Part shown: piece after piece, positions 53,651 through 62,413 of the stretch | How positions within the stretch are numbered: the first letter of the stretch is position 1 | Layout: each line of letters begins with the position of its first letter | From: Desulfofarcimen acetoxidans DSM 771 | Lineage (GTDB): Bacteria > Bacillota > Desulfotomaculia > Desulfotomaculales > Desulfofarciminaceae | DNA length: 64,000 nt | Assembly: GCF_000024205.1 (NCBI RefSeq) | Contig: NC_013216.1 | Coordinates: 806,001 to 870,000, forward strand | Direction: 5' to 3' | Position numbers and translations under genes: made by a program | Notes under the pieces: model-generated | Databases searched by the model: none | Told to the model about the DNA's origin: nothing | Seen by the model: the letters and a program-made list of their open reading frames with translations, nothing else

Positions 53651-53857
53651 TTGATTAGTTATAAACCTTTTCAAAAGTTACTAATTGATAGAGATATTAA
53701 AAAACAAGAATTAATAAAAAAAGCACATATCTCTGGGGCTACTATGGCTAAATTAAATACTAACGAGTATGTATCTCTAGAAGTTATTGATAAAATCTGC
53801 GCAGCCCTCAAGTGCCAACCAGGGGATTTACTGGAACACATTCCCGATAAGTGCTAG
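53651..53857 (+). CDS. XRE/YozG-type helix-turn-helix regulator
   Basis: 68 residues: KLLIDRDIKKQELIKKAHIS then GATMAKLNTNEYVSLEVIDKICAAL and CQPGDLLEHI. This is the compact single-domain HTH common in Firmicute phages and mobile elements. TTG 53651 follows GGGGGTAA. The upstream stretch 53510-53640 is very AT rich with many ATTTATTAAA-like repeats and may hold its operator. Confidence 0.85.
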   Translation: MISYKPFQKLLIDRDIKKQELIKKAHISGATMAKLNTNEYVSLEVIDKICAALKCQPGDLLEHIPDKC

Positions 53858-54098
53858 GGTAATATGTCAAGAGGGAATTTAAAAACATATTTTTCCTTGT
53901 TTTTGGGTATAAAAAATTAACCACCACAGAAACACCCAAAAATTCCTGTTGCGGCTATAAAATTATTCCCTGATATTAAGGCATAATCTTAAAATATGGT
54001 TATTGTTTGCACCAATAAAGCTCAGGGAAAAACATATATTGGTGCACAAATAATATTTCAGTGCATCACCACTCTTTTACCTGTGGATAACTATGATA

Positions 54099-54146
54099 AT
54101 TAATATTCCTAGCCAGTTGGCAGCAGACAACCGCAGGAATATTAAT
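54099..54146. other. Hairpin next to the IS110 element
   Basis: ATTAATATTCCT (54099-54110) pairs perfectly with AGGAATATTAAT (54135-54146). It lies 30 bases beyond the stop of the IS110 transposase. The gap 53858-54175 shows no gene, only this structure and AT-rich DNA. Confidence 0.45.
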
Positions 54147-54175
54147 CAGCACCGTTACCGCAGTTATTTAAACAG

Positions 54176-55402
54176 CTATCCCCTGTCCGACCTGTAAAGC
54201 TGGTTCTTTGAAAGTAAGGAAAAAACCAGCCTTACAAACTTCCTAGCTGTAAGAACCTGAGCTCGTTTATGGGCATGTTTTTTTGATTCTTGAAATTTTT
54301 TTTGATAGTAAGCTCGGTACTCGTCATTATGTCTCCTCAAACTGTCCGCAGCTTCTATCAGATAATACCTGAGATACCGGTTTCCAGCCCTATTCAGGGG
54401 TTTATCTTCACCGTCAAATTCGCCGGATTGATTGCTATTCCAGGTGATACCTGAAAATTTAGCTAACTGGGACTGATCTTCGAACTTGTTAATATCCCCA
54501 ATTTCAGAGATAATGCCGGCGGAAAACACTGGCCCAATTCCCTTGATTGACATCAATGGATTCGAGAGCTTGGCCATATCCCTGGCAATCACACTGTCCA
54601 ATTTGCGGATGGTTTGCTCAAAAAAGCGGATATTATTCATACTGGTTTCAAGAATCAGATTAACCGAATCCGTGAGCTTCGGACTCATCCGGTAGGATTC
54701 ACGGCAAATTCGTTTTAGCTCAGTAGCCAATGTTTCAGGGTTAGAAAATTGCTTATTTCCTTTATCCACAAGCAATTGAACCAAGTCTTCAAGTGGTGTA
54801 TTAATAATTTCTTCCGGGCCAAAAAAATCGGTAATAATAGACATGCTGGTGGCTCCAAAGATATCACTGAATACATCACCATAATTACTAAATTTCATAA
54901 ACAACATAGTTAAAAAATAACTTTTTTCTCGCACAAGTGAACCCACCAGGTGAAACCTGTAACGGGTCAGTCGCTGTAGCGGAAGATACATCTCATCAAC
55001 CTCGTAAGGTTTAGGTAATCTGCCGTGTCTTAGTTTTTCAGCTATGATATAAGCGTCATATGCATCGTTCTTGCCCTTTGGAGGATAAGACTTCTTGAAG
55101 TTCTTGATACTTCTGGCATTGAGTTGGTAAACTGTAGGCCTGTATGGCTTTAATTCTTCGGTGATTAGTAAATAATTCATCAAGTGAAAGTGGTATAAAG
55201 AAGTAGCTTCCATTCCAAAAACAACATGATCAAAGCTATCTTTAATCGATAACTCTTTAGTTTTAGATGCCAAACTCTCGGCACCTGAAATGGAGTTATC
55301 GAAAACTAACTTTTTCAACAAAATCGTTCCGTCTAATTTCATAAAGCAAGCCACATTCTTATTCTTACCAATATCAATGCCAACATGCAAGGATATTGTC
55401 AT
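54176..55402 (-). CDS. IS110-family transposase (RuvC-like + Tnp domain recombinase)
   Basis: 408 residues. The N-terminal RuvC-like domain starts HVGIDIGKNKNVAC (Asp) and includes GKNDAYDAYIIAE (Asp pair about 113-116). The C-terminal domain has SIKGIGPVFSAGIISEIGDI and the SGEFDGEDKPLNRAGNRYLR block with the catalytic Ser. In this family a bridge RNA from the element's end pairs with donor and target DNA. ATG 55402 has AGAGGTG upstream. The gene is full length. Confidence 0.93.
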   Translation of the reverse strand: MTISLHVGIDIGKNKNVACFMKLDGTILLKKLVFDNSISGAESLASKTKELSIKDSFDHVVFGMEATSLYHFHLMNYLLITEELKPYRPTVYQLNARSIKNFKKSYPPKGKNDAYDAYIIAEKLRHGRLPKPYEVDEMYLPLQRLTRYRFHLVGSLVREKSYFLTMLFMKFSNYGDVFSDIFGATSMSIITDFFGPEEIINTPLEDLVQLLVDKGNKQFSNPETLATELKRICRESYRMSPKLTDSVNLILETSMNNIRFFEQTIRKLDSVIARDMAKLSNPLMSIKGIGPVFSAGIISEIGDINKFEDQSQLAKFSGITWNSNQSGEFDGEDKPLNRAGNRYLRYYLIEAADSLRRHNDEYRAYYQKKFQESKKHAHKRAQVLTARKFVRLVFSLLSKNQLYRSDRG

Positions 55403-55600
55403 AAAAACACCTCTGGTAAGTGGATTAACTTTTCCGTTTTCTACGCGAGAACATCCTCGTAATCAGAACTGACATGGAGCGGGAGACTACCTGGATCTGC
55501 TGCCATCCAGGTCAACTATCATGCTGAACAGGCTAGGTGTTAGAACTAAAACGTAGAAGGAAAAGAAACATACTTTATTAAGCAGTCTATGCTGCTCGGG
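55403..55600 (-). ncRNA. Probable bridge-RNA region of the IS110 element (left end)
   Basis: On the minus strand, upstream of the transposase: outer arms CTTTTCCTTCTACG (about 55551-55564) and CGTAGAAAACGGAAAAG (about 55430-55446), and inside a perfect ACCTGGAT/ATCCAGGT hairpin. Bridge RNAs of IS110-group elements arise from just this position. Loop guides cannot be matched without the element boundaries. Confidence 0.55.
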
Positions 55601-55781
55601 GTATTGAGAATTTACCATCTTACCGGGATCATTCTAACTAAATGATTATTTAAATTGCTTATTTCATCAAACATTGACAGACAGGCACCTAAAAAGTACT
55701 ATCTAAACCATTGTAAATTATAGCACTCTTTAAAGAAAGTTGACAACACCACTCCCCCGGGTTTAAACAGCCTCACGTAAA

Positions 55782-55925
55782 TCAGAATTGCTAAGCAAAC
55801 ATTCTAAGTGTCAGAATCAAACCCTGACGGGGAAAGAGAAACAGACTTAAAAAGCATTGTGGATATCACCACATGCGAGGAGGACTGATGAATTCATCTT
55901 ACTAATTTTTCAGTGTGGGCTGTCT
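55782..55925 (-). repeat. Degenerate second copy of the IS110 left end
   Basis: Compared with 55461-55640, shared blocks in order are AATCAGAA, CTAAGTGTCAGAA / CTAGGTGTTAGAA, GAAA(C)AGACTT / GAAACATACTT, AAGCA, and CATCTTAC. No transposase follows. It looks like the leftover end of a related IS110. The gap 55601-56233 shows no convincing gene. Confidence 0.45.
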
Positions 55926-56133
55926 CTTTGAAAATGATTTGCCTGTGGATATTTTTCTGTCAATAAAATTTTCGGTTCGTATAGACATCACCATCCTATC
56001 ATTGATTGGGTACCTTGGCGCAACTACTTCCAATAAGTAACCCACATGCAGTAATTCACGTGATTAATAGGTACCTTTACTGCATTGTTGTGGTATTGTT
56101 ATTGACTTCATCAAACCCAGGTACCCTTGATAT

Positions 56134-56147
56134 GGGAACCGGTTCCC
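56134..56147. promoter_or_regulatory. Perfect 14-bp palindrome GGGAACCGGTTCCC
   Basis: It lies about 90 bases before the coiled-coil gene, just after TTGACT (56102) and near other GGTACC sequences; a candidate operator. No regulator is assigned. Confidence 0.35.
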
Positions 56148-56233
56148 TGAACATCCGGACCACAACATTCTACTATTTTAGAACATGTCGTATTCGGTTG
56201 TTCTGACTCTATTATACGAGGAGGAATAAACCA

Positions 56234-56569
56234 ATGCCAAATAGTGAATTAGCTAATATGCTTTGCTCTATTATCCGGGAGGAATTAAAACCTATCAATG
56301 AACGGTTTACTGCCCTGGATGAGGGATTACAGTCCATTAATGATCGCTTGAGTAATTTGGAGGAAGGGTTACAGACTACAAACGATCAATTAGATAACCT
56401 GGATCAAGGCCAACTCGATCTAAAACAAGGTCAAATTAGCCTGGAAAAGGGACAGCGTAGGCTCCAGAAAGATGTTACCCTTATCAGGAAAGAATTAAAG
56501 GAATCATGGAAGGATGTTGGTAACTTTGATGATAGGATTACTACTTTAGAAAAAATGGTTATACGATAA
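56234..56569 (+). CDS. Coiled-coil protein with heptad repeats, unknown
   Basis: 111 residues, almost all coiled coil. Repeats with the pattern ALDEGLQSINDRLSNLEEGLQ and LDQGQLDLKQGQISLEKGQ alternate hydrophobic and Asn/Gln positions. ATG 56234 has GAGGAGGAATAAACC before it. Similar short GQxxLxxGQ coils occur in Clostridial mobile regions. A clear terminator follows, so it is a separate transcription unit. Confidence 0.7.
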   Translation: MPNSELANMLCSIIREELKPINERFTALDEGLQSINDRLSNLEEGLQTTNDQLDNLDQGQLDLKQGQISLEKGQRRLQKDVTLIRKELKESWKDVGNFDDRITTLEKMVIR

Positions 56570-56571
56570 AA

Positions 56572-56597
56572 CCCGGCCAATTAACCGGGCTTTTTTT
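56572..56597 (+). terminator. Terminator of the coiled-coil gene
   Basis: CCCGG-CCAATTAA-CCGGG followed by CTTTTTTT. Confidence 0.85.
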
Positions 56598-56786
56598 ATG
56601 AAGCTGGTTTGCTCCCACGTAGTGATTAAACTGCAATGCAGGTATACTAAAAGGATGAGTTTTTCCGATTTCAAATCGGGAAACTGATTCCGCAAATCTT
56701 CGGAGTGAGTTTATAATTTTAGCTATTTAATGCCTGGTTTTGATGTGCTACAATAAGTCAAAGTATTATAAAATGGAGGCTTTTTT

Positions 56787-56954
56787 ATGACCAGAAAGAA
56801 AGATCCCATTAGCCAAACCAGAGGCTTTCTTTACGGTTTGGCTAAACTGCTAGGGAATATATCAGCCATACAGAATGGCACAATGGGCAAACGCATAGCT
56901 AGGAGGGCAGTTGGTAAAGCCACCGGTAAGCTATTGGGTAAACTGTTTAAATAA
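56787..56954 (+). CDS. Small basic protein, 55 residues, unknown
   Basis: ATG 56787 follows ATGGAGGC at a good distance. The product starts MTRKKDPISQTRGFLYGLAK and ends KATGKLLGKLFK, very basic with regularly spaced Gly. No family recognised. It could be a membrane-active or nucleic-acid-binding peptide, as the helix GKRIARRAVGKATGKLLGK is amphipathic. It stands alone between two terminator-like hairpins. Confidence 0.6.
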   Translation: MTRKKDPISQTRGFLYGLAKLLGNISAIQNGTMGKRIARRAVGKATGKLLGKLFK

Positions 56955-56988
56955 CTTGTTACGGGGGTAAATAACCTTGTATTAAAAA

Positions 56989-57006
56989 GGGGACCAACTG
57001 GTCCCC
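56989..57006. terminator. GGGGACCA-AC-TGGTCCCC hairpin
   Basis: Perfect 8-bp stem. Preceded by AAAA on the plus strand and followed by AT-rich DNA; it lies between the small basic gene and a converging short minus-strand frame. Confidence 0.55.
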
Positions 57007-57010
57007 ATAC

Positions 57011-57085
57011 TTAAAGGTTGCTTTGTCCTTCTATGAGTATTTTTAGCTGTTGCACTACAAGTTCTTGAAATTTATCATTGTCCAT
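57011..57085 (-). CDS. 24-residue coiled-coil peptide with a good ribosome site
   Basis: ATG 57085 is preceded by GGAGG at the right distance and gives MDNDKFQELVVQQLKILIEG, then QSNL and stop. The start resembles the opening of GQxxL coiled-coil proteins such as the one at 56234. It may be a shortened relative. The rest of the gap 56955-57279 shows no other gene. Confidence 0.45.
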   Translation of the reverse strand: MDNDKFQELVVQQLKILIEGQSNL

Positions 57086-57279
57086 TCTGATACCTCCATT
57101 AATACTCATTTTCATTTAGCTTTATTCCCGAATCTGGAGTATTGGGGCCGTGTGCTGCAGGTTCGGAGTCTATTACCGGTTCTGGTATTCCAAATTTCTT
57201 TATTTCCTTATCCTAGTTTCAGGCTTTTCGGCTCTCAACAAAACGGCAATTTGTATTTCAAGGTCGTAATGGTCATTAG

Positions 57280-57811
57280 GTGGTAGTTTTTTGTGAGACC
57301 AATCAGGCTGAACTGGATAAATTACCAACTAAGCCCGAGAAGCTAAACTACCTGTATGACCAGCTTAAAAATATATCTTCTGAAATTGTGTTAAAGGGCT
57401 ACGCTAGGTTCGCAAAAGGCAAAGTGAAGCCTTTGGATGAGCAGATAGCGGCATACAAGCAAAAAATGCAGGAGAAGATGGAAGCACAGATTGCACGGTT
57501 GCCATTTACGGAAGCGGAAACCAGGGCCATGATAGGTAAACGTGTGGTACTGACTGCTAAAGATTTATCCGGTAAACCGTATGAGGTTACCTAAGTTTGA
57601 AAGGGCGACAGTGCAGGTGATTCACCACTTTAGAACTAACCGGCGCCGGGATCCGCAGGACAATTATGCACCTAAATTTTTGATGGACGCCCCGGTCCGG
57701 GCCGGGGTCCCGGTAGATGATAACGGGGAACTGGTGCCAGTGCCGGTCCCAGAGCTGAAGGCTGATCGAGAAAGGCCGAGGACGGAAGTTTTTGTGTGGA
57801 AGAATGTTTAA
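57280..57811 (+). pseudogene. Degraded phage-type region with a RusA-like resolvase fragment
   Basis: Two overlapping frames. 57280-57594 gives a basic helical segment (KLPTKPEKLNYLYDQLKN) of unknown kind. 57581-57811 gives FRTNRRRDPQDNYAPKFLMD, then a short acidic loop and RPRTEVFVWKNV, as in phage RusA-like Holliday-junction resolvases (Arg-rich loop and Asp pair RDPxDN). The N-terminal RusA part is missing or lost by frameshift. The stretch 57690-57760 is unusually GC rich and repeats GTGCCGGTCCC-like words. Confidence 0.5.
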
Positions 57812-57950
57812 TGTCTTTCAACGCTAAATCTAGCACTTGTGAAAAAGACCTTGAGTTTGTATTTTTAGATGCTGTTTTTTGTTTATGCTGAGTATTGTTT
57901 TTATCTGAACAGCTTGGGACAATAGGCATAACTTTATAATTAAGATTCAA
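57812..57950 (-). pseudogene. 5' fragment of an unidentified gene
   Basis: TTG 57950 is preceded by GAGGAGGC and gives MNLNYKVMPIVPSCSDKNN; the protein-like composition ends near 57815, where the RusA-like fragment begins on the other strand. Probably a truncated gene start. From 57951 to 58111 nothing else is seen apart from the IS607 left-end region. Confidence 0.3.
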
Positions 57951-58111
57951 AATGATAGCCTCCTCTTATGGTTATTTAATAATTTATACGGATTATGAGG
58001 CTGTTTTGAGGGTATTGGAGTCTGCAGGAGGACGATATAACTGTTACTAGAAAACTAAATTAATATCAAAAAACCTGCCATAATATGATATAATTGGGGC
58101 AGGTGATTAGG

Positions 58112-58780
58112 ATGGAAAACCATATAAGTATTGGCAAAGCAGCTAAATATTTAGGGGTTAGTATTAATACTTTACGTGTTTGGGAAAAGAAAAAGATATT
58201 AGTTCCAGAAAGAACTCCTACTGGCCATCGCCGCTATAAAATGTCCCAAGTAGAATCCTTTGAGGGCAAAAAATATAGCCGAATTCAAAATACCGTATTT
58301 CTCTACGCCAGGGTATCTACACAAAAACAGGCTGATGCCGGGAATCTGGATCGACAAATAAGAAGGCTTACTGAATATGCATCAAATAACAAATATGCTA
58401 TTCAGGCTGTTTTTCGTGATATTGCCAATGGTTTAAATGAAAACCGTAAAGGTCTACAAAAGTTACTTAAGGCTGTAAAGGAGACTAATAACGCCTTAGT
58501 AATTATTGAGTATAAAGACCGTTTAGCACGGTTCGGTTATGCCTACTTGGAGAAATACATTAGCGACTTTGGCGGGCATATCGTAGTAATAGAAAAAAAA
58601 GACGTCGATGAACAGCAAGAGTTGGTAGAAGATTTAATTGCTGTTACAACGTCATTTTCTGCTCGTATATATGGAAAAAGTGGCGGCAGAGTAGCAAAAA
58701 AGCTGTCAAAGGTCATTGAAAGCGAGGTGACTGCCAGTGAAGACAACGGCGATGGGGATAATCCCGGAACTGACAGCTAA
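58112..58780 (+). CDS. tnpA: IS607-family serine transposase (TnpA)
   Basis: 222 residues. A MerR-like helix-turn-helix (ISIGKAAKYLGVSINTLRVW) is followed by a serine recombinase domain with FLYARVSTQKQ (catalytic Ser about residue 73) and the EYKDRLARFGY helix. IS607 enzymes insert without a fixed target. ATG 58112 follows AGGTGATTAGG; ATG-like starts at 58094 are less likely. Its end overlaps the tnpB start by 44 bases. Confidence 0.92.
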   Translation: MENHISIGKAAKYLGVSINTLRVWEKKKILVPERTPTGHRRYKMSQVESFEGKKYSRIQNTVFLYARVSTQKQADAGNLDRQIRRLTEYASNNKYAIQAVFRDIANGLNENRKGLQKLLKAVKETNNALVIIEYKDRLARFGYAYLEKYISDFGGHIVVIEKKDVDEQQELVEDLIAVTTSFSARIYGKSGGRVAKKLSKVIESEVTASEDNGDGDNPGTDS

Positions 58781-60195
58781 ACAGAAAGAATACATTGATA
58801 ACCTCATGGATCGTTACTGTGCCGCAGTTCGTTGGGCATTTAAAAGACTGCTGGACGGATGGAAAGTACAGGACATTCGTATAAACTGTACAAGGAAAGT
58901 TCAGACTTAACTCCCGGCAGGCTAACGATGCAGTATCTGATGCCCAGACCACAACCAAAAGCCAATATAAATTAGTGCAGATGCACTATGAAAACGCCAA
59001 AGCAAAGGTTGAATTTACAGAAAAGCGTATCGCCAAGGCTAAATCACCGGCTAAGATTGCCAAACTGCAAAAACGGTTAGAAAAGGAACAGCGTAAACTG
59101 GCCTTCTGGCAAAAGCACCTGGATAACAATACTTTTCCGCCTGTTGTATTCGGAGGAAAGAAGCTCTTTCAAGAACGCTGCAAAGGCAATATTACCAGAG
59201 AAGAGTGGCAGGAAGTCAGAAGTAACCGTTATCTGTCACGGGGAGATAAAACCAAAGGCGGCAACCTAAATACCCGCATATACGAAGGCCAAGACCAAAT
59301 CTATCTTGATATAGCTGCCGACCCGGTACAGAAAGGGAAATCCGTTCGGTATAACCGCATAACGGTGCCGATCTATTTAGCTCAAAAGCCATCGAAAAAA
59401 ACCGGCAAAATTAACGGTATCAACTACCGGCAAATGGTTTTGGATTATATTAAAACAGGCAGTGCCTATCAGGTAGAAATCCTCCGCAGAGACGGGAAAT
59501 ATTACGTCCATGTGAGTATTGAAGAAGAAGTTCCGATGCCATATAACCATAAGGGTGCGTTTGGTGTAGACACCAACCCGGACGGATTAGGCGTAACCCA
59601 GGTAGACTGTCTGGGGCAATACCGGGGCAGTGAATGGCTGGGTCAAGGCGAATGGACTTATGCCAGAACAAACCGGAGAGATAACCGGACCTGCGAAATG
59701 GCTAAGAAAGTGATCCTCCAGGCTAAAGAAAAAGGTTACGCCCTGGCGGTAGAGGACTTGAAGTTTAAAAATGACAAGTCCGTAATGGCCAAGTTTAAGC
59801 GAATGAGTCACAGTTTTGTCTGGTCGAAGTTTCTAAAAGCAGTTGACCGGAGTGCTGCCCGTGAGGAAGTGCCGATATTAAAGGTAAAACCGGCTTTTAC
59901 TTCGGTCATAGGCATCCTAAAATACCAGCACATGTACGGCATAGCTGTTCACGAAGCGGCAGGCTATGTCATAGCCCGGCGTGGCTTGGGCTTTGATCAT
60001 GAGAAGATACCCAAGATGTTGCTTGATAAACTGGTTAAAAAGAAACCTGAATTTAAACAAATGACAAATTGGAAACAATGGTCAGCAGTTAAAAAGTCTG
60101 TGCTGGCCAAGATTAAAAAAATCACGAAAAGGAAGAAGGTGAATAGCCTGGTTTCATGGCAGATTCACCGGAAAAATGTGTTAGGTATAGGTTAA
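58737..60195 (+). pseudogene. tnpB: IS607-associated TnpB with one frameshift, variant third acid
   Basis: GTG 58737 (GAGGTGA upstream) opens KTTAMGIIPELTAKQKEY; the frame breaks near 58885-58905 and continues FRLNSRQANDAVSDAQTT to the stop at 60195. The RuvC acids are Asp in GVDTNPDGLG and Glu in LAVEDLKF. Where most TnpBs have D-x-x-A-A, this family has VHEAAGYVIARRGLGF, so the third acid is Glu. About 480 residues if repaired. Translation from GTG 58975 could still make a 406-residue C-terminal product. Confidence 0.75.
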
Positions 60196-60440
60196 TCCCT
60201 TTGCTATAAATTTTGCGGGCGGCACAGTACACGCAGCGAAAGGCTGTTGCCGCAAGTCAGAACCCAGGCGGAGGTAACACCTTCTCCGGTTAGTACGCTC
60301 GCTTTAAGCAGCGGCGGGGAACTCTTTTAGAGGAGACCACCCGGAACATAGGCGAGAACCTATGGCCTAGCAGTTGAATCCTGTGACACTGCCACCCGTT
60401 TGTCGGACGGGTGAAAAAACTACTTGTAGGTTTTAGTAGG
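60196..60440 (+). ncRNA. Structured, GC-rich RNA region downstream of tnpB (probable omegaRNA)
   Basis: About 240 bases of far higher GC than the flanks. Hairpins include GGAGGTAACACCTTCTCC, CATAGG-CGAGAA-CCTATG and ACCCG-TTTGTCGGA-CGGGT. They precede a tandem GTAGGTTTTA repeat at about 60426-60446 that may mark the element's right end. TnpB guide scaffolds come from this position. Confidence 0.6.
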
Positions 60441-60462
60441 TTTTAGAAACCAGGTTTATTAT

Positions 60463-60873
60463 ATGTCCGCATTTGAACAAATCCAATCTAGTGCTGAAGA
60501 TGCTATTCTTGAACTCGAATCAGAAATAATTGACTTGGAAGAAAAAATTGAAGCCTATAAATTGCGTATTCAAAGCGCAAAAATTCAAATACAGGCATTA
60601 AAAAAGTTTCTTAGCCCGGACGAAAATAGTTCTGTGCTAAATGACGGTAATCTTCATGATATAGTCCTGCAAACAATAAGCGATTTTCGCGAACAATCTG
60701 TTCATTACAAAGACCTAACGGATATAATTGCTCAGAATGGTTATGAAATTTCCGGAAAACAACCGGAGAAAACGGTTTTAAACTGCCTTATGAAGTTGGC
60801 CAAGGCTGGTACGATTAAGAATGCAGGAAAAGGTTATTATAAGTCAATGATAGAGGAAGGACAAGCATTATAG
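60463..60873 (+). CDS. Coiled-coil + winged-helix (HARE-HTH-like) protein
   Basis: 136 residues. Residues 10-50 form an acidic coiled coil (ILELESEIIDLEEKIEAYK). Residues 60-130 look like a HARE-HTH winged helix: VLQTISDFREQSVHYKDLTD, then EKTVLNCLMKLAKAG and GYYKS. HARE-HTH domains occur in restriction, modification and RNA polymerase delta proteins. No strong ribosome site is seen before ATG 60463. It stands just after the IS607 right end. Function unknown. Confidence 0.6.
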   Translation: MSAFEQIQSSAEDAILELESEIIDLEEKIEAYKLRIQSAKIQIQALKKFLSPDENSSVLNDGNLHDIVLQTISDFREQSVHYKDLTDIIAQNGYEISGKQPEKTVLNCLMKLAKAGTIKNAGKGYYKSMIEEGQAL

Positions 60874-60924
60874 ATATATATACGATATATTGCATATATA
60901 TAGTTTTGCTAAGGGGGTATTGAA

Positions 60925-61647
60925 ATAAATAACTGGATTTATAACGAATTTAAACATTGCGGAGTTAATTACTCTGATATAGAGCAAGCAGAAATTTATG
61001 ATAATCAACACCAAAAATTTAGAGATTATGAGAAGGAATTTATTGATTTCCTAAGTAACTTATCATTGGATAATTACCATAATGTAACAATGATTGATTT
61101 GGGTTGTGGAACGGGTGCTACATCACTTTATGCATCGAAGTATTTTAAAAAAATATATGCTATTGATGTATCTGAACTGATGATTAAGCAAGTAATTAAA
61201 AAATCTGAAAAGGAAAATATAACAAATATTGAATTTATTAATTCTGGGTTTTTAAGCTACGAACATAAAGCAGAACCAGTAGATATCGTATTGACTAAAT
61301 CGGCTCTTCATCATCTACCAGATTTTTGGAAACAAGTTGCCCTATTGAGAATAAATAAAATGCTTAAACCGAGTGGAATATTTTATTTATTTGATGTCAT
61401 TTATCATTTTCAACCCACAGAATATATCAATAAAATTGATAATTTTATTTCGGCTTTTGAAGCAATGGCAGGTGAACAATTTAAGGCCGAGGTTGAAACT
61501 CATATAAGAGATGAATTCAGCACATTTAGTTGGATTATGGAAGGTATGCTGGCGAGAGCAGGTTTTGAGGTTGAGAAGATTAGGACATCAGATGGATTTG
61601 TAATGGAGTATTATTGTAAAAAGGTTAGAGACATAGCGTTACCTTAG
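60925..61647 (+). CDS. Class I SAM-dependent methyltransferase with a non-ATG start
   Basis: About 240 residues. Motif I is IDLGCGTGATSLYA; post-I YAIDVSELM; motif III LKPSGIFYLFD. Family members begin about 48 residues before the first TTG (61066), and the frame is open back to 60919. AAGGGGG (60911-60917) points to ATA 60925 (or ATT 60919) as start; the extension NNWIYNEFKHCGVNYSD looks genuine. Substrate unknown. Confidence 0.75.
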   Translation: MNNWIYNEFKHCGVNYSDIEQAEIYDNQHQKFRDYEKEFIDFLSNLSLDNYHNVTMIDLGCGTGATSLYASKYFKKIYAIDVSELMIKQVIKKSEKENITNIEFINSGFLSYEHKAEPVDIVLTKSALHHLPDFWKQVALLRINKMLKPSGIFYLFDVIYHFQPTEYINKIDNFISAFEAMAGEQFKAEVETHIRDEFSTFSWIMEGMLARAGFEVEKIRTSDGFVMEYYCKKVRDIALP

Positions 61648-61850
61648 GATGCGGGAAGGGTTGAAAACCCTTCTTTCTATATTTGACATTGAAATTAATG
61701 AGTTTAATTAAAAGTGGACAATCAAGTTCAAGATATAAAACAAAAGGAAATGTAATATATTCTTGCTGTACATGTGTTAAAAATGTGCAACAGAGTAGTC
61801 AGTAATATAATAATTGCCATTAGGACAAAAATTATAACATCGAAACAATT

Positions 61851-62234
61851 CTATCGATACTTTTTAGCGATAAGATATTCAGTACAGGGTAGAATAATTA
61901 ATGACAAGCAAAGAACCAATAACAAAGCCATATTTTCAATTTTAAAGACTAATTCTTCAATTATAAAGATTATGAGAATTGAAAATACCAACACAAAATA
62001 GCTTATTTTGGTACTTCTTAAAATGATATATCTTCCTAATTCTTCATCTTCAGTGATACCTTCTTGCCTTGTTGGACTCCAGGTAAGTGTTGAAAAAAGC
62101 GTACTTAGGATAAATGTAATAGAAAATAGTTCATTTTTACCAATATGTTCATTGGCTAACCATTTGTAGAAAGTGTACCCGAGAATAACTAGACTTATTA
62201 TGATACATGTAACTAATTTCACCTTTTTTATCAC
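61851..62234 (-). CDS. Small membrane protein, unknown
   Basis: 127 residues with four hydrophobic helices (VTCIIISLVILGYTFY, FSITFILSTLFS, SYFVLVFSILIIFIIEELVF, MALLLVLCLSLIIL). A charged loop EGITEDEELGRYII lies in the middle. ATG 62234 starts MIKKVKLVTC without a strong ribosome site. Similar four-helix proteins are common near Firmicute regulators. No function can be stated. Confidence 0.6.
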   Translation of the reverse strand: MIKKVKLVTCIIISLVILGYTFYKWLANEHIGKNELFSITFILSTLFSTLTWSPTRQEGITEDEELGRYIILRSTKISYFVLVFSILIIFIIEELVFKIENMALLLVLCLSLIILPCTEYLIAKKYR

Positions 62235-62413
62235 GATTTTATTCTCCCTACATCATCAGATAGGAACAAGGTATAAAAGGTTATCTTTAGGCATTTGCGT
62301 TTATATGATTAATATAAACTAAGGACACTTTACTCGAATATATTAACTTTACTTGTAATAATAATTTCCACAGCAGATCAATTTATCCTTCCTTGCTTGT
62401 GGTCTGGGAATAA

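Noticed and set aside
56006-56206. 66-residue plus-strand frame before the coiled-coil gene
   Set aside because: Composition not protein-like, no ribosome site, contains the palindromic control region.
60196-60440. Group II intron end or tracrRNA
   Set aside because: No domain V pattern and no CRISPR repeats nearby; position after tnpB favours a TnpB guide scaffold.
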